A stretch of DNA of 64,000 bases, taken from Bacillus sp. FJAT-27916 (GTDB taxonomy: Bacteria > Bacillota > Bacilli > Bacillales > Pradoshiaceae). The translations under genes were made by a program, and so were the position numbers. The stretch is taken from positions 229,925 to 293,924 of the forward strand of contig NZ_LFZV01000001.1 of assembly GCF_001183965.1 (NCBI RefSeq), read 5' to 3'. The notes beneath the pieces were generated by a model. The model was not told where the DNA came from and did not search any database. It saw nothing but the letters and a program-made list of their open reading frames with translations. Positions 26,469 to 35,014 of this stretch are shown one piece after another; within the stretch, counting starts at the first letter, position 1, and every line of letters begins with the position of its first letter.

Positions 26469-27275
26469 ATGAAGTCAATGTTTAAGGTAATACGAGAACA
26501 AATACAATCATTTTATTTAATACAGCGGTTGGCGATGTTTGAAATGAAAAGTGCCAACACGAATAATTATTTAGGGATTCTCTGGGAATTCATTAACCCA
26601 ATGATTCAGATAGGTATTTACTGGCTTATTTTCGGTATCGGGATTCGCGGAGGACAGGATATTGACGGGATACCGTTCATTTATTGGATGCTCTCTGGGA
26701 TCGTTGTTTGGTTCTTTGCCAATCCAGCTATTTTGGAAGCAACGAAGTCCATCCATAAGCGAATCAATATGATTGCGAAGATGAGTTTCCCGATGAGTAC
26801 GATTCCGTCCTTTGTCATCATGTCCAAATTGTATCAACATCTCATGATTTTGGTCATTGTGATGATTATCCTGCAATTTGGGGGATTCCCTATTTCCGTT
26901 TATTATGTCCAGGTGCCATACTTTATGTTGGCTGTGTATGTCTTTATATTAGCCTTGACTCTTATTACTTCGACACTTGCGATGCTTATTCGGGATATCC
27001 AAATGGTTGTCCAAGCGATTATGAGGATGGTTTTCTATATCACTCCATTAATTTGGCACAGCTCCAGGCTTCCAGATGGACTGCAGATCCTGATTAAGAT
27101 TAATCCGCTCACCTATATTGCGGAGGGCTACCGAGCCTCCTTGCTTGGTACAGGATGGTACTTTATAGAGAATTTGAATTATACCCTCTACTTCTGGGGA
27201 TTAACTCTTGTCCTGTTATTAATCGGATCTGTACTGCATGTCAAATTCAGAAATCATTTCGTGGATTATTTGTAA
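26469..27275 (+). CDS. tagG: Teichoic acid ABC exporter, permease subunit
   Basis: TagG with TagH flips completed teichoic acid on its lipid across the membrane. The frame is open from 26364, inside tagB, but the homologous protein begins at ATG 26469 (MKSMFKVIREQ), 12 bases after AAGGA, giving 268 residues. The ABC-2 permease pattern is seen: EMKSANTNNYLGILWEFINPM before the first helix, about six membrane segments, and INPLTYIAEGYR between the last two. It is 40 bases from tagB and 17 from tagH, so one transcript is likely. Confidence 0.92.
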   Translation: MKSMFKVIREQIQSFYLIQRLAMFEMKSANTNNYLGILWEFINPMIQIGIYWLIFGIGIRGGQDIDGIPFIYWMLSGIVVWFFANPAILEATKSIHKRINMIAKMSFPMSTIPSFVIMSKLYQHLMILVIVMIILQFGGFPISVYYVQVPYFMLAVYVFILALTLITSTLAMLIRDIQMVVQAIMRMVFYITPLIWHSSRLPDGLQILIKINPLTYIAEGYRASLLGTGWYFIENLNYTLYFWGLTLVLLLIGSVLHVKFRNHFVDYL

Positions 27276-27292
27276 GAATGGGGTGAATGAAT

Positions 27293-28093
27293 ATGAGTGA
27301 TACGGTCATTCTAAAGAATGTTTTCAAAAAATATCGTATGCATAGCAAACCGGCTGATAAGCTGCTGGACATTATTCTTCCAGGCGGACGCGGAGAGGAT
27401 TTCTATGCCTTGCAGGATATCAGTTTCACTGCAGGTAAAGGAGATGTCATAGGGCTAGTCGGAGTAAATGGCTCCGGAAAATCAACGCTCTCCAATATTA
27501 TCGCTGGTATTATCCCTCCTTCCTCAGGGACAGTGGAAACGATCGGGCAAACGTCCTTGATTGCGATTGCTTCTGGGCTGAACAATCAATTGACCGGTCG
27601 TGAAAATATCGAGCTGAAATGCCTCATGCTAGGTTTCTCGAAAAAAGAAATCAAGCAAATGGAGCCGCATATCATTGAATTCGCTGATATTGGCAAATTC
27701 ATTGATCAGCCTGTCAAAAAGTACTCCAGCGGGATGAAATCAAGATTAGGATTTGCGATTTCGGTCACCGTTGATCCGGATATCCTCATCATTGATGAAG
27801 CTTTGTCGGTCGGTGACCAAGGATTTGCAGAGAAATCTAAGAAAAAGATGTATAGCTTCCGTGACAGCGGAAAGACCATCTTCTTTGTCAGCCATTCGAT
27901 GAAGCAGATCAATGATTTCTGTAACAAAGCCATTTGGCTGGAGTATGGTGAATTGAAGCAATACGGAACAACGGATGAAGTATTACCGGAGTACAAGCGT
28001 TTTGTGAAGGAATATAAAGCGATGGATGATGTGCAACGTAAGCTTTTCCGTGAAAGAGCGATTCAGAAACAAAGCGGTATGGTGCTTAAATAA
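27293..28093 (+). CDS. tagH: Teichoic acid ABC exporter, ATP-binding subunit
   Basis: This is the ATPase partner of TagG. Walker A GVNGSGKST lies at residues 57-65, a Q-loop-like segment with SGLNNQLTGRENI follows, then the signature YSSGMKSR, Walker B ILIIDEALSVGD and the switch FFVSHS. At 266 residues it lacks the long C-terminal membrane/extracellular extension of B. subtilis TagH, as in many other bacilli and staphylococci (TarH). ATG 27293 is seven bases from GGGGTG; the ATG at 27287 is too close. A terminator follows. Confidence 0.93.
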   Translation: MSDTVILKNVFKKYRMHSKPADKLLDIILPGGRGEDFYALQDISFTAGKGDVIGLVGVNGSGKSTLSNIIAGIIPPSSGTVETIGQTSLIAIASGLNNQLTGRENIELKCLMLGFSKKEIKQMEPHIIEFADIGKFIDQPVKKYSSGMKSRLGFAISVTVDPDILIIDEALSVGDQGFAEKSKKKMYSFRDSGKTIFFVSHSMKQINDFCNKAIWLEYGELKQYGTTDEVLPEYKRFVKEYKAMDDVQRKLFRERAIQKQSGMVLK

Positions 28094-28101
28094 TCGTCAA
28101 A

Positions 28102-28129
28102 GGCTGCCCTGTAACGGGGCAGTTTTTTT
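28102..28129 (+). terminator. Terminator of the tagBGH operon
   Basis: CTGCCC and GGGGCAG pair around GTAAC, followed by seven T residues. Confidence 0.88.
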
Positions 28130-28324
28130 ATGCTGTAAAAACTTTGAAAGATAATGTCGAAGCTCTAGATTAGTTTCTCTATATTTAATACGATAGGGAT
28201 GTGGATTCTTTATAACGCACGAAATTTTCGTTTATTAAGTTTTCAAGATAGATAGATTCTGCCTAAGATTTATAATTATCAACTCATTTGAACAAGAACA
28301 AATAATAGCGAAAGAAGGAATAGG

Positions 28325-28882
28325 ATGCAGGTTATTGACAGTTTGTTGCAAGGGGTAAAGCTGATTGAACCGAAAGTCTTTGGAGACCATCGTGGATTTT
28401 TCCTTGAGAGCTATAATGAGACCTTGTTCCATGAAATCGGTATCCTTGAGAAATTTGTCCAGGATAATCATTCTCTGTCGAAGGAAGCAGGCGTCATTCG
28501 AGGTTTGCATTATCAATTGGCCCCGAAGGCACAGGCTAAGCTTATCCGTGTCGTAACAGGGGCTATTTATGATGTGGTTGTTGATATGAGAAAAGGATCT
28601 CCAACTTATGGGCAGTGGAAAGGATACATACTAAGTGAACATAATAAGCGCCAGCTGCTTGTTCCCGAGGGATTTGCGCATGGATTTTGTACCATCACGG
28701 AGAATGTGAATGTGCTGTATAAGGTGGATGAATTATATTCACCCGAGTATGACCGAGGGGTTGCTTGGGATGACCCTGAGCTTGCGATTGATTGGCCAGT
28801 TTCAGAACCAATCTTATCGAAAAAAGACAGCATGCACCCAGTGTTAGCAGAAGCTGAAAATAACTTTGTTTGGGAGGGTTGA
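28325..28882 (+). CDS. rfbC: dTDP-4-dehydrorhamnose 3,5-epimerase
   Basis: RmlC performs the third step of dTDP-L-rhamnose synthesis. The 185-residue cupin protein contains DHRGFFLESYN, the catalytic His region IRGLHYQ, and PEGFAHGF. It starts an apparent operon rmlC-rmlB-rmlD; the next gene begins two bases after its stop and uses a ribosome site inside this gene. The sugar probably feeds a rhamnose-containing wall polymer, given the neighbouring teichoic acid genes, but no rhamnosyltransferase is in view. Confidence 0.95.
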   Translation: MQVIDSLLQGVKLIEPKVFGDHRGFFLESYNETLFHEIGILEKFVQDNHSLSKEAGVIRGLHYQLAPKAQAKLIRVVTGAIYDVVVDMRKGSPTYGQWKGYILSEHNKRQLLVPEGFAHGFCTITENVNVLYKVDELYSPEYDRGVAWDDPELAIDWPVSEPILSKKDSMHPVLAEAENNFVWEG

Positions 28883-28884
28883 AC

Positions 28885-29871
28885 GTGAATCTATTAGTGA
28901 CTGGCGGGGCAGGGTTCATAGGCAGCAACTTTGTCCGGCATATTCTGGAGAGCTACCCGGATAAGAAAATCGTGAATCTGGATTTATTGACGTATGCGGG
29001 CAATATTCATAATTTGGATGATTTGAAGGACAATCCAAATCATCTTTTTGTTGAAGGGAATATTACGGATAGATTGCTTGTGACAGAGCTTATCAAGGAG
29101 CATGATATTGACGCCATTGTTAACTTCGCAGCTGAATCCCATGTGGACCGGAGTATTGAAAACCCTGGCATATTCATTGAAACGAATGTCCAAGGAACCT
29201 TGAATCTGCTTGAGGCGGCAAGGAGCTGCGGTGTGGAGCGCTATCTCCAGGTGTCAACAGATGAAGTGTATGGGTCATTAGGGGAAATCGGCTATTTCAC
29301 CGAGGATACACCCCTTGCCCCGAACAGCCCTTATTCAGCCAGCAAAGCAGGGGCTGATTTATTAGTCCGCTCCTACCATGAAACGTATGGATTGAACGTT
29401 AACATCACACGCTGTTCCAATAATTACGGTCCATATCATTTTCCGGAGAAACTAATTCCGCTGATGATCACGAACGGATTGGATGGGGAAGACCTGCCTA
29501 TATACGGAAACGGGAAGAATATCCGTGACTGGCTCCATGTCACCGACCATTGTGCCGCTATTGACCTTGTCCTTCATAAAGGGAAAAGCGGGGAAGTGTA
29601 TAATGTCGGCGGTCATAATGAGCGGACGAATAATGAGATTGTTGAGATGATCACCGATTACTTAAAGATTCCAAAGAGCCGGATCAAATACGTGAAGGAC
29701 CGCCTTGGACATGATTTGCGTTATGCCATTGATCCGACTAAGCTGGAGACCGAGCTTGGCTGGAAACCGAAATATACGTTTGATACAGGGATTGTTGAAA
29801 CCATTCAATGGTATTTGAATCATGAGGAATGGTGGCGTCCGTTGAAAGAACGCGCAAAGTTAGGAATTTAA
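28885..29871 (+). CDS. rfbB: dTDP-glucose 4,6-dehydratase
   Basis: RmlB performs the second step of dTDP-rhamnose synthesis using bound NAD. The GTG start at 28885 sits six bases after GGGAGGG, within the end of rmlC. The Rossmann motif GGAGFIGSN opens the protein. The catalytic STDEVYG and YSASK (Tyr-x3-Lys) blocks, HVDRSI, and NNYGPYHFPEKLIP are all present in 328 residues, as expected for the extended SDR family. It overlaps the next gene by the last base of the stop codon if the first ATG is used. Confidence 0.95.
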   Translation: MNLLVTGGAGFIGSNFVRHILESYPDKKIVNLDLLTYAGNIHNLDDLKDNPNHLFVEGNITDRLLVTELIKEHDIDAIVNFAAESHVDRSIENPGIFIETNVQGTLNLLEAARSCGVERYLQVSTDEVYGSLGEIGYFTEDTPLAPNSPYSASKAGADLLVRSYHETYGLNVNITRCSNNYGPYHFPEKLIPLMITNGLDGEDLPIYGNGKNIRDWLHVTDHCAAIDLVLHKGKSGEVYNVGGHNERTNNEIVEMITDYLKIPKSRIKYVKDRLGHDLRYAIDPTKLETELGWKPKYTFDTGIVETIQWYLNHEEWWRPLKERAKLGI

Positions 29872-29873
29872 TG

Positions 29874-30731
29874 ATGAAAATACTCGTAACCGGAGCGAAC
29901 GGACAACTAGGGACAGAGACAGTCAGCCTATTGAGCCAGGACGGCGACTATGAGGTGCGGGGATTTGATCGACAAGAGCTTGATATTACGAATGCAGAGC
30001 AAGTCATGAAAAAGGTCTGTGATTTTCGTCCGGATTGGATTCTGCACTGTGCGGCCTATACGAATGTCGAACAGGCAGAAGGTGATGGCTTAGAGGCGAA
30101 TTGGAAAATCAACCGTGAGGGGTCAGTCAATATCAGTAAGGCTGCTCATGAGGTCGGTGCAAAGCTTATGACTATCAGCACGGATTATGTGTTTGATGGT
30201 AGGAAAACAAGTCCTTATACACCAGAGGATGAGCCTAATCCGCTCAATGAGTATGGGAAAGCCAAGCTGGCGGGTGAACAAGCGGTTCGGTACTATTGCC
30301 CGGATGCCTATATCATCCGCACATCCTGGGTGTTTGGTGAGCATGGGCAGAATTTTGTCTATACGATGCTGAAATCAGCAGAGAGGAAAAATGTCTTAAA
30401 GGGCGTAGCCGATCAGTATGGGCGCCCTACCTATGCGCCTGATTTAGCCAGCTTTATGAAGCATGTGATTGAGGTAAGGCCGGAAAGCGGCATCTATCAT
30501 TTCTCCAATGATGAAGAGGCGAGCTGGTATGAATTTGCTGTCGAGATTCTGAAGAATACTGATGTAAAGGTCTTGCCTGTCAGCTCAGAGGAATTTCCGC
30601 AGAAGGCCAAAAGGCCGTCATACTCCGTCATGTCACTTGATAAGGTGAAGGAAACAGGATTTTATGTTCCAACCTGGAAGGATTCCTTGGAACGATTTCA
30701 AAATCAAATCAGAAAAAGTGCCTTGAGATAA
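29874..30731 (+). CDS. rfbD: dTDP-4-dehydrorhamnose reductase
   Basis: RmlD performs the last step to dTDP-L-rhamnose with NAD(P)H. The protein begins ILVTGANGQLG (nucleotide-binding), and has CAAYTNVEQAE, STDYVFDG, YGKAKLAGE (catalytic Tyr-x3-Lys) and RTSWVFG. Two ATG codons stand in tandem at 29871 and 29874; the second has better spacing from AGGA, giving 285 residues. The thymidylyltransferase RmlA that would complete the pathway is not found in this window and must lie elsewhere. Confidence 0.95.
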   Translation: MKILVTGANGQLGTETVSLLSQDGDYEVRGFDRQELDITNAEQVMKKVCDFRPDWILHCAAYTNVEQAEGDGLEANWKINREGSVNISKAAHEVGAKLMTISTDYVFDGRKTSPYTPEDEPNPLNEYGKAKLAGEQAVRYYCPDAYIIRTSWVFGEHGQNFVYTMLKSAERKNVLKGVADQYGRPTYAPDLASFMKHVIEVRPESGIYHFSNDEEASWYEFAVEILKNTDVKVLPVSSEEFPQKAKRPSYSVMSLDKVKETGFYVPTWKDSLERFQNQIRKSALR

Positions 30732-30759
30732 GAAACCATGCTCGTAGGAGCATGGTTTC
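30732..30759. terminator. Bidirectional terminator between rmlD and the Ig-like membrane protein gene
   Basis: GAAACCATGCTC and GAGCATGGTTTC form a perfect 12-base stem with loop GTAG, with short T-rich sequence on both sides, between two convergent genes. Confidence 0.8.
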
Positions 30760-30767
30760 TTTGGGGC

Positions 30768-32300
30768 TTATTCAATGGTGTCGGCTTCCATCGCAGGAAT
30801 GGTAATTTCCCATCCAGCAATAGATGTATAGGAATAGGTGCCCGTAATTTCGCCATAGACGGTCACAACATCCTCTTCAACAAAGTCGGTCGTTCCGACA
30901 TATTCAACCCAAATAACATCATCTGCTGAATACCATCCATAGGATGTTTGCGTAACAGCAAGACGAATGCCGGTCATGAAATAGCCCTCACTGATTTGGA
31001 GAATTTCTCCGGTATATTTCACATATTCGCCGTCATATTTATCTGGATTTTTCTCAAGCTGGGCAAACGAAATGGTCTTAGCGTTGGCACGTTTTTCTGC
31101 TGCTGACATTGTCCGTTCGATAGAGATATCTTCCGAATGGGCATTATAGCCTTTAAGTTTAGCTTCAACCGTAAAGTCGTACGTACCTTCCTTAGCCGTA
31201 TCCACCTTCATGGAGAATTTACCGTTTTTACCAGCTTTGGTTGTGCAGACTTTTGAGTCACCTTTATGGATGGTGACCGATGCTCCGGCTTGGGTTGTTC
31301 CTTTGATGGTCGTTGTCTTTGTTTGTATACTGCTCTCGTAATCTACATCCAGCTTAACAACTGTCCAGGTTCTATCGAGCGTGATTTCCTCTGTGCTGGT
31401 GTTATAGCCGCGTAATGATGAAGAAACTGTATAGGTGTAAGTTCCTTCTTTAAAGGTATTAAGTTTGAAAGAAAAGTTGCCATCCTTGCCGGTCTTCACT
31501 TTATCGATTACTTTACCATCCTTATCAGTGATGGTGACCATCGCACCAGCCTCTGTAACCCCTTTTAATTGATAGCTTGGTACTGTAATCTCCTCATCAT
31601 AAGATAGCTCGAGCGGGATGTTGGTCAACGTCCGTTTAATGGACACATTCTTTGTGATGGTCGTGAAGTTCTCTTTAGCGGATACGATGTCATATTGATA
31701 GTTGCCTTCATCTGTCGTATCTACGGTAAAGGAAAAATGACCATCTTGATCGGCGGTTGCTTCGTCCAGCTTCGCTCCATCCTGAATGAGGGTGACTTTG
31801 GCATCAGGCTCCGTTGTTCCCTTAATCGTATACGTTAAGACTTCAATGTTTTTATCATATTTAAGGGTAAGCGGAATATCAGGATTCTTCCGTTTAACTG
31901 TATAGCTGTATTCCTTATCGGTTACGTAATTGCTGGCGGTAAACACAATCGTGTTTTTTCCTTTCTCAACTGGGATATTTGCCGAGAATTCACCATTGTC
32001 CTTAATAGTTACCTTTTCACCGTTTACGATCAAAGAACTCGCGTGGTTCACCTTGCCAGTCACTTCTATAGACTCTTGTGCTAAAGCGACTTCTTCAGGT
32101 GGATTGTTATCTAGCTCCATACAGATTCCATGAAGCGGCACAATAATGAATGTATAGATTAGAATTAGAATAACGGAGACGGCAAATAAGCATCCGCTAA
32201 TGATGAAATACCTTTTTCGTAAGCGGTCGGTTCTCCGGAATCCCAAAAGGAGAATAATAATGGCTGCTGCCGCTGCTAATATACCGAGAAAGAGCCACAT
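30768..32300 (-). CDS. Membrane-anchored protein with bacterial Ig-like repeats and C-terminal OB-like domain
   Basis: Two membrane helices (residues 2-20 and about 32-54) anchor the protein. About four Ig-like modules of 85-90 residues follow, with recurring ...TTTIKGTTQAGASVTI...G..GKFSMKVDT..EGTY.. wording and RT/KR-x-x-x-IPL junctions. The last 110 residues (ISFAQLEKNPDKYDGEYVKYTGEI...) resemble a domain found at the ends of many Firmicute lipoproteins and surface proteins, probably OB-fold. AAAGGAGGTGA precedes the ATG at ideal spacing. I do not recognise a characterised homologue; it may be a surface sensor or adhesin. Confidence 0.8.
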   Translation of the reverse strand: MWLFLGILAAAAAIIILLLGFRRTDRLRKRYFIISGCLFAVSVILILIYTFIIVPLHGICMELDNNPPEEVALAQESIEVTGKVNHASSLIVNGEKVTIKDNGEFSANIPVEKGKNTIVFTASNYVTDKEYSYTVKRKNPDIPLTLKYDKNIEVLTYTIKGTTEPDAKVTLIQDGAKLDEATADQDGHFSFTVDTTDEGNYQYDIVSAKENFTTITKNVSIKRTLTNIPLELSYDEEITVPSYQLKGVTEAGAMVTITDKDGKVIDKVKTGKDGNFSFKLNTFKEGTYTYTVSSSLRGYNTSTEEITLDRTWTVVKLDVDYESSIQTKTTTIKGTTQAGASVTIHKGDSKVCTTKAGKNGKFSMKVDTAKEGTYDFTVEAKLKGYNAHSEDISIERTMSAAEKRANAKTISFAQLEKNPDKYDGEYVKYTGEILQISEGYFMTGIRLAVTQTSYGWYSADDVIWVEYVGTTDFVEEDVVTVYGEITGTYSYTSIAGWEITIPAMEADTIE

Positions 32301-32443
32301 AATCCCTCACCTCCTTTCTGTGAAATCGACCTATTCTCTATTTATTTACCTCCATTTACAGCTTGTTTATCTGGAAATTGTGTCCAAGGTCGAGTGCTGT
32401 AAACTGAACCGATGTTATGGCGGAATATGTAGAGCGATTGGCA

Positions 32444-32473
32444 TTGACCCGCTGTTTAGCAGGCTAGTACAAT
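32444..32473 (+). promoter_or_regulatory. Sigma-A promoter of the alcohol dehydrogenase gene
   Basis: TTGACC at 32444-32449, an 18-base spacer and TACAAT at 32468-32473, about 75 bases before the start codon. Confidence 0.6.
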
Positions 32474-32508
32474 GTAAATAGTTCAATCGCATCCTTTGTC
32501 AATTGCAT

Positions 32509-32526
32509 ATTGTAAGCGCTTTCTAA
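32509..32526 (+). promoter_or_regulatory. Catabolite-responsive element (CcpA operator)
   Basis: TGTAAGCGCTTTCT flanked by A/T matches the cre consensus WWTGNAARCGNWWWCAWW with one mismatch. It lies about 30 bases downstream of the predicted transcription start, a position that usually gives repression when glucose is plentiful. Confidence 0.6.
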
Positions 32527-32546
32527 TCTGGTGGAGGAGGAAGAAA

Positions 32547-33623
32547 ATGCGGGCATTAGTAATGGAGGAATTGCGGAAACCGTTGGTCGTGAGAGAAATG
32601 CCAGATCCAGAGTGTGCTGATGATGGAGTCGTCATTAAGGTTGAGGCGAATGGCGTATGCCGAAGCGATTGGCATGCATGGCAGGGAGACTGGGACTGGA
32701 TAGGAATTGCCCTCCCTTTGCCGCATATTCTCGGTCATGAGTTCTCAGGTGTGGTGGAAGAGGTAGGAAGGAATGTGAAGAACTTTAAGAAAGGAGACCG
32801 AGTCATTGCTCCGTTCACGGTCGGTGACGGTACATGTCCGTACTGTCAGAGCGGACATCATAATATTTGTTCCAATATCCAACTGCTCGGCTTTTCGACA
32901 TGGGGCGGATATGGACGTTATACCGCTGTGCCCAATGCTGATTTGAATTTGGTGCATTTGCCGGAGTCCATCAGCTTCGTGGAGGCTGCCGGGATGGGAT
33001 GCCGCTTCATGACGGCCTTCCATGGAGTCACTGACCAAGCAGATGTAAAGGGCGGTGAGTGGGTTGCGGTCCATGGCTGCGGAGGTGTCGGATTATCCGC
33101 CATCCAGATTGCAAGCGCACTTGGAGCAAATGTTATTGCCGTAGATATCGGAGAGGATAAGCTGGAGCTTGCTAAGCAATTGGGAGCGGTCGCAACGGTG
33201 AATGCGAAGGAGGTTAACCCGGCCCAGGCTGTTAGGGAGATTACGAGGGGCGGCGCCCATGTGTCTGTAGACGCACTTGGCATTAAGCAGACATGCCAAG
33301 CAGCGATCAGCGGACTTCGTAAACGCGGCCGCCATCTTCAAATTGGCTTGACGACAAGAGAAGAACAAGGAATGATACCTCTTCCGATTGACTTCATCGT
33401 CCAAGCGGAAATTCAGCTCATCGGCTCGCTCGGTATGCAGCCATCCCGCTATCCAAGCATGCTCGGAATGGTTGAGTCAGGTAAACTAAAGCCCGGTGCT
33501 TTAGTGACAAAGACCATTTCATTAGACGAAGTACCAAATATATTCGAAGAGATGAATACATTCCAAAACGTGGGGGTCACGGTCGTAGATAAATGGGATG
33601 CGAAGGTGTCCGTAGAGAAATAG
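32547..33623 (+). CDS. Zinc-dependent alcohol dehydrogenase (MDR superfamily)
   Basis: This is an NAD(P)-dependent medium-chain dehydrogenase; the substrate is unknown. ATG 32547 follows GGAGGAGG; an upstream ATG at 32496 lacks a site. The catalytic zinc ligands are Cys38 (GVCRSDWHAW) and His64-Glu65 (ILGHEFSG), with Cys in GMGCRF. The structural zinc loop reads VGDGTCPYCQSGHHNIC, with Asp94 in place of the usual first Cys. The nucleotide fold has VHGCGGVGLSA. Wording resembles the Zn-ADH group whose members share VSVDALGI and RKRGRHLQIGL. A promoter and cre site suggest a role in carbon metabolism. Confidence 0.9.
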   Translation: MRALVMEELRKPLVVREMPDPECADDGVVIKVEANGVCRSDWHAWQGDWDWIGIALPLPHILGHEFSGVVEEVGRNVKNFKKGDRVIAPFTVGDGTCPYCQSGHHNICSNIQLLGFSTWGGYGRYTAVPNADLNLVHLPESISFVEAAGMGCRFMTAFHGVTDQADVKGGEWVAVHGCGGVGLSAIQIASALGANVIAVDIGEDKLELAKQLGAVATVNAKEVNPAQAVREITRGGAHVSVDALGIKQTCQAAISGLRKRGRHLQIGLTTREEQGMIPLPIDFIVQAEIQLIGSLGMQPSRYPSMLGMVESGKLKPGALVTKTISLDEVPNIFEEMNTFQNVGVTVVDKWDAKVSVEK

Positions 33624-33640
33624 GATAGAGATATGGTTCA

Positions 33641-33670
33641 GGCAAACCTATTTGGGATTTGTCTTTTTTT
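33641..33670 (+). terminator. Terminator of the alcohol dehydrogenase gene
   Basis: GGCAAACC and GGATTTGTC form an imperfect stem followed by seven T residues. Confidence 0.7.
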
Positions 33671-33744
33671 TATGGACCTTTTTTGGAGTTTTGTGGTGCG
33701 TACTGGCCGTATAACACTTGGCTCAGCCTTGGGGGGATTGACCT

Positions 33745-33985
33745 ATACGTTGGAGCTTTTGTTTAAACTCAGGAGCGGTTTCGCCCATACCACTCCAATT
33801 TCGCCCATAAACCATGAAATCAGGCTTATTCCAAGCAGAAAAAGAGGACCATCATCCCGCCAAAGGTCAAAACGGACAAGCTGACGGTCTTTTTTGAAGG
33901 GAAACGGTCATTTTTCAACTAAATCTCTTCAAAAACCTCTTCTATTACGCTGTTTTGATTTGGGAGCATACTCTGGGGAGGGCAG
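33745..33985 (-). repeat. Dispersed intergenic repeat, copy D (inverted)
   Basis: The reverse complement carries AATCAAAACAGCGTAATAGA, GAGGTTTTTGAAGAGATTTA, AGACCGTCAGCTTGTCCGTT and then GACCTTTGGCGGGATGATGG, which is shared with copy E rather than with A-C. Two tail units (CGCCCATA at 33782 and 33802 on the plus strand) are exactly 20 bases apart. It fills the space between the convergent dehydrogenase and yvyE genes. Confidence 0.85.
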
Positions 33986-34032
33986 AATCCCTTGATTTGT
34001 GCTATCGGTGGCCTTTCCATAGAAAGACAAAT

Positions 34033-34070
34033 AAAAAGGCACCCAGATACGCTGCGTATCTGAATGCCTT
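34033..34070 (-). terminator. Terminator of yvyE
   Basis: On the minus strand AGGCATTCAGATACG pairs with CGTATCTGGGTGCCT around a three-base loop, followed by TTTTTAT. Confidence 0.85.
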
Positions 34071-34082
34071 ATCTCTGTTTCC

Positions 34083-34715
34083 TCATAGGTCGTGTTCCAG
34101 GTAGAGCTGTTCGCCTTCTTCGATGGAGGCTTGGCCGTTTGAGAGGTCGGTCATCCAGCTGGTGAAGGCTTGTTTGTCGTCTTCTTCGACATAGGATTCA
34201 ATCATGACCTTGTCGAGATAATGAATTTCCTTGATGGCGTAGTGAGAGTTGCGGTGCTCATTCTCGATTTTGCCGAGCAAGGTGTAGTCGAAGGTTGATT
34301 TCATGATGGTCATGAGTCTTCGTTCAACGATGCCGGTCTCGTCTATTCCGTGGGAGGCTGAGCCGCCGTATGCACGGATAAGGCCGCCGGCACCTAGCTT
34401 GATGCCGCCGAAGTAGCGGGTGACGACCACAGCGGTGTCCTTCAGACCCTTTTTCTTGATGACTTCGAGAATGGGAACACCGGCTGTTCCGCTTGGTTCA
34501 CCGTCATCATTGGCCTTTTGGATGAGGTCCTGCTCGCCGATCATGTAGGCAGAGCAATTATGGGTGGCATCCCAGTGTTTTTTCTTAATGGTTTGGATGA
34601 AGTTGAGGGCTTCCTCCTCTGATTCGACACGGTTCACATAGGTGATGAAGCGTGATTTTTGAATGGTTTGTTCGGCTTCTCCGTATCCTTTAACGGTTTT
34701 ATATGATTTCAGCAT
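34083..34715 (-). CDS. yvyE: IMPACT/YigZ-family protein YvyE
   Basis: The 210-residue protein matches B. subtilis YvyE closely: SRFITYVNRVESEEEA, KHWDATHNCSAY, KANDDGEPSGTAGVPILEV and VVVTRYFGGIKLGAGGLIRAYG. The family has the RNase PH-like fold of the eukaryotic translation regulator IMPACT; its bacterial role is not settled. The frame is open upstream to 34769, but ATG 34715 (MLKSYKTVKGYGE) matches the family N-terminus and has AAGGCGG in place. Gene order next to degS is conserved with B. subtilis. Confidence 0.9.
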   Translation of the reverse strand: MLKSYKTVKGYGEAEQTIQKSRFITYVNRVESEEEALNFIQTIKKKHWDATHNCSAYMIGEQDLIQKANDDGEPSGTAGVPILEVIKKKGLKDTAVVVTRYFGGIKLGAGGLIRAYGGSASHGIDETGIVERRLMTIMKSTFDYTLLGKIENEHRNSHYAIKEIHYLDKVMIESYVEEDDKQAFTSWMTDLSNGQASIEEGEQLYLEHDL

Positions 34716-34827
34716 GAGAACTGCCGCCTTTCTCTTTGTATCAAGTCTAGTATACTTTTTATTTCGCATTTATTGTAGGTATGAATACAGGATGTAGTGC
34801 CTATATGACTAAAACTGGCAAAATAAG

Positions 34828-34836
34828 TGTTATAAT
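34828..34836 (+). promoter_or_regulatory. Extended -10 promoter upstream of degS
   Basis: TGTTATAAT matches the extended -10 consensus TGnTATAAT exactly. The -35 region is poor, which such promoters tolerate. It lies about 180 bases before degS on the same strand, and no gene lies between. Confidence 0.45.
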
Positions 34837-35014
34837 TTGACTATGATGTTAATTTTCCCTTACGGTAATACAGATAATATATCCTAATTATCAAACTTGT
34901 ACCCGCAAAAAATGGAAAACATCTAACGAATGATATAAATGCTTGTTCTTTCGTTCGATATAAAAAGAGGGTCTTTTGGTTTAGCGCATGAGAGATGGAT
35001 AGGAGGTATTTCAT

